DNA of 64,000 nucleotides from Isoetes taiwanensis (lineage: Eukaryota > Streptophyta > Lycopodiopsida > Isoetales > Isoetaceae): assembly GCA_021234155.1 (NCBI GenBank), contig JAJEKV010000056.1, forward strand, positions 8,756,458 to 8,820,457, in the 5' to 3' direction. The notes below the pieces were generated by a model that worked only from the letters and a program-made list of their open reading frames with translations, did not search any database and was not told where the DNA came from. The translations under genes and the position numbers were made by a program. This document shows positions 58,579 through 64,000 of this stretch, piece after piece. Position 1 is the stretch's first letter, and each line of letters opens with the position of its first letter.

Positions 58579-59109
58579 GGATGTCCCTCCCAGAAGTCTG
58601 CTTGCCCTGTCCACCGTTGTGCACGCTGTTGTGCCTCCCAGAAGTTTTGATTGCCTGTTATGCCCTATCACAGGGCATGAATCAATGGCCAGGAATGCTT
58701 GGATCCAAACGCCTGCCGGTTAAAGATAGATATATACAAGCTTTTGTACTATGAGGGAGTATAAGTCGACTCGTCATTCGTCGAAATTTTTGTATGAACA
58801 ATTGGAAATTAAAAATAACGAAAAAGCCAAGTTAAATTTAAATTAAATTGAAGTTATACCATCCCGTACAAAAGTTCTTGTTAAAGTTTAGAACTGTGAT
58901 GTTCATTATTATGTTTTACATACTCTGTTTCGAAGTCTAATTTAAAGTTTGGACAGACAATTTCAATTCCACAGGCTATAGCAATGTTATCATGCAAGAA
59001 GAATACATTATTGGCCTTTTTTGTGTCGTTACCAAGGATCAATCTTTTGTGTATTACCAATCTAGACATTAGCTATGCACGTGAGAGTACGTGAGAGTAC
59101 GTGTGAGAT
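58579..59109. other. Intergenic DNA with a short GAGAGTACGT repeat
   Basis: No gene. GTGAGAGTACGTGAGAGTAC forms a small tandem repeat near 59080. Confidence 0.5.
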
Positions 59110-59990
59110 TCCATTAGATTTTAGAAACTTTGTTTTTTACTTCACTAGATTTTATAAAGATTCATAATTTTTTTGAAAATGCATCCACATTTCATAAAGG
59201 TAACCGTGGTTTTAATATACTTTCTACGCACAACCGTCCTTGCAAAGTGTGAAGGATTCACCTAGTTTCTCTTATGATTAATCACTAAGCATTTGTCTAG
59301 ATTCATTTAAGATCCGCAAATGTCCCCTTCAGATTCTCTTAGATTCTATAAGATTCTTGTAGATTGTTTGAAATTCTATAAGGATTTTCCCTTACATCCC
59401 CTTAAGATTCCTAAGATTTCACAAGGATTATGCCAGATTCTTTGATATTCTATGAAGAATCCATAGGGCTCTCCAATGTTCCCTCAATATTCCCCCAGAG
59501 GTTCCATAAAGATTCCTCTAGATTCCCTTAAGACTCCCCAAGAGTCTCATAGATAGCTTAGGATTCTTTGGATATTCTCCTAGATTATCTAACATTCTAT
59601 GAAGGATTCCTTAGATTCTCGAAACTTCCCTTAAAAGATTCTTCTAAATTCCTTCAAGATTCTTTGAGATTCCATCAAGACTTCCTCAAATTCTCCTTGA
59701 TATCCTGAATATTCTATTAGATTCCACAAAGATTCCACTATATTTTCTAATACTCTAATGAAATTCCCCTAGATCCAAAGTCCAAGATACATTAGGATTC
59801 ATTGTGATTCTATAGAATCCCTTAAATTCCCCACATTCCCTTGACATTTCTCCAAGCTCCCTACAATTCTATGAAAAAACTCATAAATTCCTTTAGATTC
59901 TAAAAGATTTCCCTAGAATCTCTATGATTTTTATAGATTCCACAAGATTCCTTGAGATCCTAGTGATGTTCTATTATGAAAAGCAAAATC
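59110..59990. repeat. Degenerate AGATTC-type satellite tract
   Basis: Almost 900 bases are dominated by loose repeats of AGATTC(C/T) and AAGATTC words every 8-20 bases (for example around 59330-59380 and 59520-59700), with no open frame. It reads like an ancient, strongly diverged short-period satellite. Confidence 0.7.
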
Positions 59991-60388
59991 AATAAAGTGG
60001 TTGATAATCGTTATTGTCTGTTTCATCCATGAATTGCACGTTACACTTCACTCTACCACTACTAGCAATGAATAGAATAGAATAGAATATGATTTTATCG
60101 TCCACGGAGACCAACTGGCCTATGGGACTAACTGTGCTTCCTTTGCAACATTCACTTAACTAGTTATCTTTAGACACTTGACACTTCTCTTATGCGGTTG
60201 TGCCATGCGTCCCCAAACCTATAACCCTTAGATTCAATGGTCCTATACGACCTAGGCCCAACATTCGTACGTAGCACAATCCATGATCTTTCTATTCAAG
60301 GTTAAATTGAGTGTATATAGGAATGGCATTTTAAGATGCATTCCAGGGAGGAATCCCTACTGATGCCGTTATGGAGGTGGGGATGGTT
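59991..60388. other. Intergenic DNA, no supported gene
   Basis: No coding signal. A small GAATA microsatellite lies at about 60068-60090. Confidence 0.5.
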
Positions 60389-60710
60389 CCTTGGAATGCC
60401 TCCTAAAAGGCCATTGTTAAAAAGTGAAAACAATGTTAAACAACAATGTGTGGAGGTAAAAATCGTCAGAATCCCAGCCTCCTTGGAATGCCTCCTAAAA
60501 TGCCATTGTTGAAAAGTGAAAATAGGTTAAACAACAATCTATGGAGTTAAAAGTCGTAATCCCAGCCTCCTTGGAATGCCTCCTAAAATGCCATTGTTGA
60601 AAAGTGAAAATAGGTTAAACAACAATCTATGGAGTTAAAAGTCGTCGGAATAGAGGGTAGATTGTTAGAATGTATGGCGAGAGGGTAGATTGTTAGAATG
60701 TATGGTGAAG
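60389..60710 (+). repeat. Three 90-bp tandem units plus two 30-bp units
   Basis: The unit starting CCTTGGAATGCCTCCTAAAA occurs at 60389, 60481 and 60569 (periods 92 and 88). Copies 2 and 3 are nearly identical. It is followed by two copies of GAGGGTAGATTGTTAGAATG at about 60652 and 60681. Confidence 0.92.
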
Positions 60711-60997
60711 CTCTTAGATCGAAGGGTAAAATTGATGGATGCAAGTACAACTGTACAACCTACCCAATTGGAGCATCTCAAAGAATACTCGACCTAAAAA
60801 AATTGGACATTTACAACAGATAATAATGCTTTTGAACATGAATGAATAGTTGATAAAGAATGACTAATGATACAATGGGTTATTTGTGAAGCTTCCCAAT
60901 AAACACTGCTCTCTCTTCAAAATCACAAAAGCATAGGATATCAACACAAAAATTTACACCAAAGCTTGAGTAGCAGATCTAAGCGCCAAAGCAGCCT

Positions 60998-61707
60998 TTA
61001 GAAAGCGGTTTCCCAGAAGCCTTGCACTTGGGCAGCAGTTTTTTCAATCTGAAGGCATTTCGTTGCCCGTTCAGATTCTGCAAGAGACTTCTTTTCATCA
61101 GACAATTTATGGATTTCGGCAATCTTATTCTTAGATGTTTCAATCAGCGCTGCTCTCTTTTTCTCTAATGCTTGCTGCAGATCAATCCGACCATGAAATA
61201 TCAGCTTAATAACCAAAATTTTAATCAATCGGAACAAAAAACAAAGTATGAGAAAACCGACTTGTTATGAGACTTGGTTTTCTCGTTTTCTTCCCATGCC
61301 GTGATGTCTGCCAAGGACTTCTCTAGCTTTACTTTAGCAAGGTTAATATCTGCAAAATTTGCAGACAAAAACATGCCGGAACTGAGCAGGAAAAAGACTT
61401 AAATTTCAAAGCAGCAAAAACATAGGCCTAGGAGAAAAAACATGAAATTCCAAGCTCAAGGAGCCGAATCTCACCTCGTTCTAAAGAAGCACTTGTTTCC
61501 ACCTTGGCTAGCTCAGGGGCGGCGATAGTTTCTGCAAAAAACCCCTCAAATTCTTCAAAATTGAAACCAAAACCGGAAAATGCATCAATAGTCCATACAT
61601 CCAACTCCCTGTCCTCTTGTTATTTCTTGTATACAATGAAATAAACAATGAAATAAACATCGCCTCGGGATTAAGAGAACAAAATTACTTATCGACATGT
61701 ATTGCAT
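60998..61707 (-). CDS. Remorin-domain protein, short form
   Basis: Four exons in phase: about 61690-61707 (donor ATAA-GTAATT), 61475-61531, 61258-61349 and 60998-61174, giving about 110 aa. The C-terminal two thirds match the remorin C domain: SLADITAWEENEKTK, then ALEKKRAALIETSKNKIAEI and HKLSDEKKSLAESE, with the typical alternating coiled-coil charge pattern. Remorins are plant-specific, plasma-membrane-nanodomain proteins bound through the C-terminal tail. Here the N-terminal variable region is very short (MQYMSIK or MSIK start) and the tail ends QGFWETAF without the usual terminal cysteines. The donor of the third exon (TCG-GTTTTC) is weak. The start was chosen as the only nearby ATG whose exon splices in phase. 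The NRAMP fragment lies immediately upstream. Confidence 0.75.
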
Positions 61708-61720
61708 ATTCTGGCTCCGG

Positions 61721-62371
61721 TTAGTCAGATCTGAATTTAAAAAATGCATGTCCATGGGATGGAACAATAGCAACAGATCTAGTGATGAGGTTGCGTACAC
61801 ATGATTTGTAGCACAGATTCAAGAATCCCTGCAATACCTCAACCTCTTGGAAAAAGTTCAAAACAGAAAAACATCTAGCTTCAACATTACCTGCATAACA
61901 TACTGTCCAGCATATGTGCCACTTATGGTGGAACTCTGCCCTGATGCAAGAAAGGCTACTCCAAAAACTATTCTGCTCCATTTTCCTAGCACATTCTAAA
62001 GCGAAAAGGAAAGAAAGGTTAGAGCAGTATATAAAGGGAGCAGAGACTATAAGTCAGATTAATCTGACCTTCAGAAGAATTGAGGCTTCATCTAGGCCCG
62101 GGTCTCCACATCTGGCCTGATTTTCTGTAGACAGTTCCATATCATTGCAGATAGTTCCAGTTACAGATATAACAGCAGCATTGATCAAGAAGGCTATAAA
62201 TAGTGCAAATCCAGTCTCAATGGTGTAGTACCAGCAGCCATCCTGCAGAACAAAAGAGGTGATTAAACAGAGCCTAAGTAGGATTACAGCTCAAATATTC
62301 ACCTTAATAGCTTAGATGTTAAGGGTATTCTTCTTGTCAGGGCCAATGCAGAATGAAGGAAAAGGTTATGT
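61721..62371 (-). pseudogene. NRAMP metal transporter gene fragment
   Basis: Four consecutive exons of an NRAMP (divalent metal/proton symporter) gene. 62303-62371: HNLFLHSALALTRRIP, the conserved TM6-region motif. 62069-62242: [20 protein letters not shown], then CNDMELS. 61891-61995: [20 protein letters not shown] and [15 protein letters not shown], the NRAMP consensus transport signature. From 61828: GFLNL and RNLITRSVAIVPS, after which the frame leaves the family and ends at 61721. Splice sites are consensus. Exons 1 and 2 join out of phase by one base, so there is a frameshift. Exons for TM1-5 and TM8-12 are absent. It is a truncated pseudogene, although the exon structure is well preserved. 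Confidence 0.88.
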
Positions 62372-63240
62372 CTGGAAAGGCAAAACATCAGAAATATAGA
62401 CATGAAATTGGGAATTTATGTCTAAAGAAGATGGCAAAGTCTTACGGCAAAGTCTTACAGGAAAAAAAACTTCTTTCCCGCTCCAATCTGCTAAAGGAAA
62501 GAACTAACGCCGCCTCTATTTCTGTCTTGGCCACTCCAAACCTTCTATCTCGGAGCTGACCGCTAGGATGAGCATCAAACATTTCTCTAACATAAAATGA
62601 GTAGCACCCATTCTAAATCCGTCTCTTTGGTGCGCCTACAAAAGACCCGTCTACAGCTGCATCAAAGCTGCAGGATATAGTCGAAATGGATGCCACTCTG
62701 TACGATGACATTATCTGCGCCCGATCTGGGTTATTAATAGCCGCATCAATCAATAGCTTAGGATCTTGCAAAAGGCTGCCGCATCAAGAATAAACGGGCT
62801 ACATCGATTTTTTTTCCCCCAAAAAATGATCCAGCTACTTTCTATAAATGGAGCTGGACATGGCCATGCCAGCGTCTTTACCTATTTACGGCTTCAGATA
62901 GAAATAACCGGGATGTTCAACATCTCATCACCGCTGTGCTCTGATTACAGAGAATTCCACATGGAGAATGCACAAGGCTTAAAGAAAAAAAGCCTCAGCA
63001 ATAAACCATAGCTCCAGAATATACCCATTGGCTGGCGCCATGGCACCGGTTTAGCACATCTGGCATAGCTAGAAAGCGGAATAGAGATGCGCCGGAATAA
63101 CAGGGCAAGCTGATCGCAAGCTTCGAAATCTTCTAGTGTTTTCTGGAATTAGATGTCACCCGGAACAAATTATGTTTGTCAATCACGGTTATAATGCTCT
63201 GCCACATCATTCTTTAATAATAAATGACATAATATCAAGT
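62372..63240. other. No supported gene; NRAMP 5' exons missing
   Basis: I searched for the preceding NRAMP exon (GALVMP type) without success. A minus-strand open piece at about 62635-62765 (DAAINNPDRAQIMSSY) looks coding but is unrecognised. Confidence 0.45.
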
Positions 63241-63244
63241 TTTA

Positions 63245-63653
63245 GGCCCTTTTTCCACAGCAGTCACAAAATATGGCTGTCATATACCATATAAGACACC
63301 ATTTGTGACTCCAAGGCTAAAATGAGACACACAAATCTAAACTTGTTTTTCCACTGCATGGTAGTCATAAAATATGACACCACTAAAATGCTAGTGGAAA
63401 AGCTTGAAAAAATAAGACACGTCTTATTTTTAGTTATATATTCAAATAAGACTAGGTGTCTTATTTTACGGCGGGGGAAATCCCCCGGAATAAAATAAGA
63501 CTCCATTTGGTATCCAAACCTATTCCGAACCTAAATAAGAAATGTCTTATTTTTATAGTGGAAAAGTGATTTACTTTTAAGACAATAAGTGGCCAAACAT
63601 CATTGGATAAAATATGTGACTTTTAGAGATAAGACTACCGTGGAAAAAGGGCC
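63245..63653. mobile_element. Tourist-like (PIF/Harbinger) MITE
   Basis: A 409-bp AT-rich element without coding capacity. Terminal inverted repeats are GGCCCTTTTTCCAC(A/G)G(C/T)AGTC, flanked by TTA at 63242-63244 and 63654-63656, the 3-bp target duplication of the PIF/Harbinger superfamily. Internal words such as ATAAGACAC, GTCTTATTTT and GTGGAAAA recur in both orientations. Its terminal sequence differs from the 5.2-kb element at 14.2 kb, so another family mobilised it. Confidence 0.82.
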
Positions 63654-63733
63654 TTAATTGATGAATTTCTTTGCACCTTCTTAAGTCTAAATCAACGGTT
63701 AAGATTTAATTTCCCTCATATCCGACGGTTCAG

Positions 63734-63884
63734 GCATGTGGTGCATGCCCTCATGCATGCCCATACATGCCCCCCATCAAATTTGAGGGCCATAAATACG
63801 CCACCTCAAGATTTGGACGGCCAGGATTTGTGTCTATATACACCTAAAGGCGATGCCCCCCATCCGATATACCTATAAATATAT
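63734..63884 (+). promoter_or_regulatory. Probable promoter with RY motif cluster and TATA box
   Basis: Between 63734 and 63770 there are four RY-type sites (GCATG, GCATGC, CATGCATGC, CATGC), the binding sequence of plant B3 factors of the ABI3/FUS3/LEC2 class. TATAAATATAT lies at 63874-63884, followed by a plausible leader to the window end. No coding frame is visible yet, so the gene would lie beyond 64000. The MITE ends 80 bases upstream. Confidence 0.5.
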
Positions 63885-64000
63885 CGTTTGATAATAATAA
63901 AGGCGTTTTATGATAGTCTGTGCGCAATCTTGCGCGTTCAAATTTTTTTAGGGTTTTTTGGTCGTTGATTATCTCCACGTTAGAAGAGAAACCGTTTATT

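Noticed and set aside
58400-60710. CRISPR-like arrangement of repeats
   Set aside because: Repeat units are tandem or irregularly spaced without uniform unique spacers, and the DNA is plant nuclear.
61721-61981. Reading the remorin and NRAMP exons as one fusion gene
   Set aside because: The last NRAMP-like exon ends in a stop without a donor, and the remorin exons have their own in-phase ATG exon; kept only as a transcript-level question.

Overview
The window is nuclear DNA of a land plant with a large, repeat-rich genome. The evidence is spliced genes of plant families (remorin, plant-type NRAMP, a secreted PLAT/LH2 protein, the PEBP/UPF0098 family, pentatricopeptide repeats, canonical H2A) embedded in decayed Ty3/gypsy, PIF/Harbinger, hAT-like and other transposon sequence. 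A histone-type stem-loop behind the H2A stop codon hints at a seed-free lineage (fern, lycophyte or bryophyte), but the species cannot be read from the sequence and that inference is weak.

Layout. 1-7.3 kb: a heavily mutated, probably non-chromoviral Ty3/gypsy pol (about 450-3060, + strand) followed by unidentified decayed sequence. 7.3-14.2 kb: gene-poor, ending in clusters of a 22-bp GGAAACCTCCCC-type repeat. 14188-19393: a PIF/Harbinger DNA transposon with terminal inverted repeats and TTA target-site duplications, carrying a degenerate DDE transposase (+), a Myb/trihelix gene (-) and a PPR gene fragment. 19.8-21.1 kb: a compact intronless histone H2A gene (-) with TATA box and 3' stem-loop, opposite an orphan H3/CENH3-like terminal exon (+). 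21.3-28.5 kb: two acidic open frames of unknown function followed by a deleted chromodomain-type Ty3/gypsy element with polypurine tract and a 1522-bp 3' LTR, but no 5' LTR that I can find. 28.5-38.3 kb: mostly non-coding, with a poly(A) retroposon end, a large array of the 22-bp repeat, and a decayed transposon with a SWIM-type zinc motif. 38.4-39.5 kb: a gene for a protein with two C2-H2 fingers (-). 39.8-40.4 kb: a PEBP-family gene fragment. 41.6-45 kb: a second Ty3/gypsy copy (-), nearly open from gag to integrase. 45.6-46.2 kb: a second member of the unknown acidic-protein family (+), abutting a broken transposon-like gene (46.2-47.9 kb, -). 49.4-50.1 kb: a two-exon secreted PLAT/LH2 protein gene (-). 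50790-51350: a hAT-like MITE filled with CGTACG-centred palindromes. 51-56.8 kb: AT-rich intergenic DNA with short tandem duplications. 56.8-58 kb: a spliced minus-strand gene with a 17-bp microexon, product unknown. 58.3-60.7 kb: a 108-bp hairpin and several repeat tracts. 61.0-61.7 kb: a short remorin gene (-). 61.7-62.4 kb: a truncated, frameshifted NRAMP gene fragment (-). 63.2-64 kb: a Tourist-like MITE directly upstream of a probable promoter with clustered RY (CATGC) motifs, for a gene beyond the window.

The genes form no pathway or operon. The host genes are isolated, and the window is mainly a record of transposon insertion, internal deletion and gene-fragment relics. All splice sites, target-site duplications and repeat boundaries were read by eye and no database was searched.
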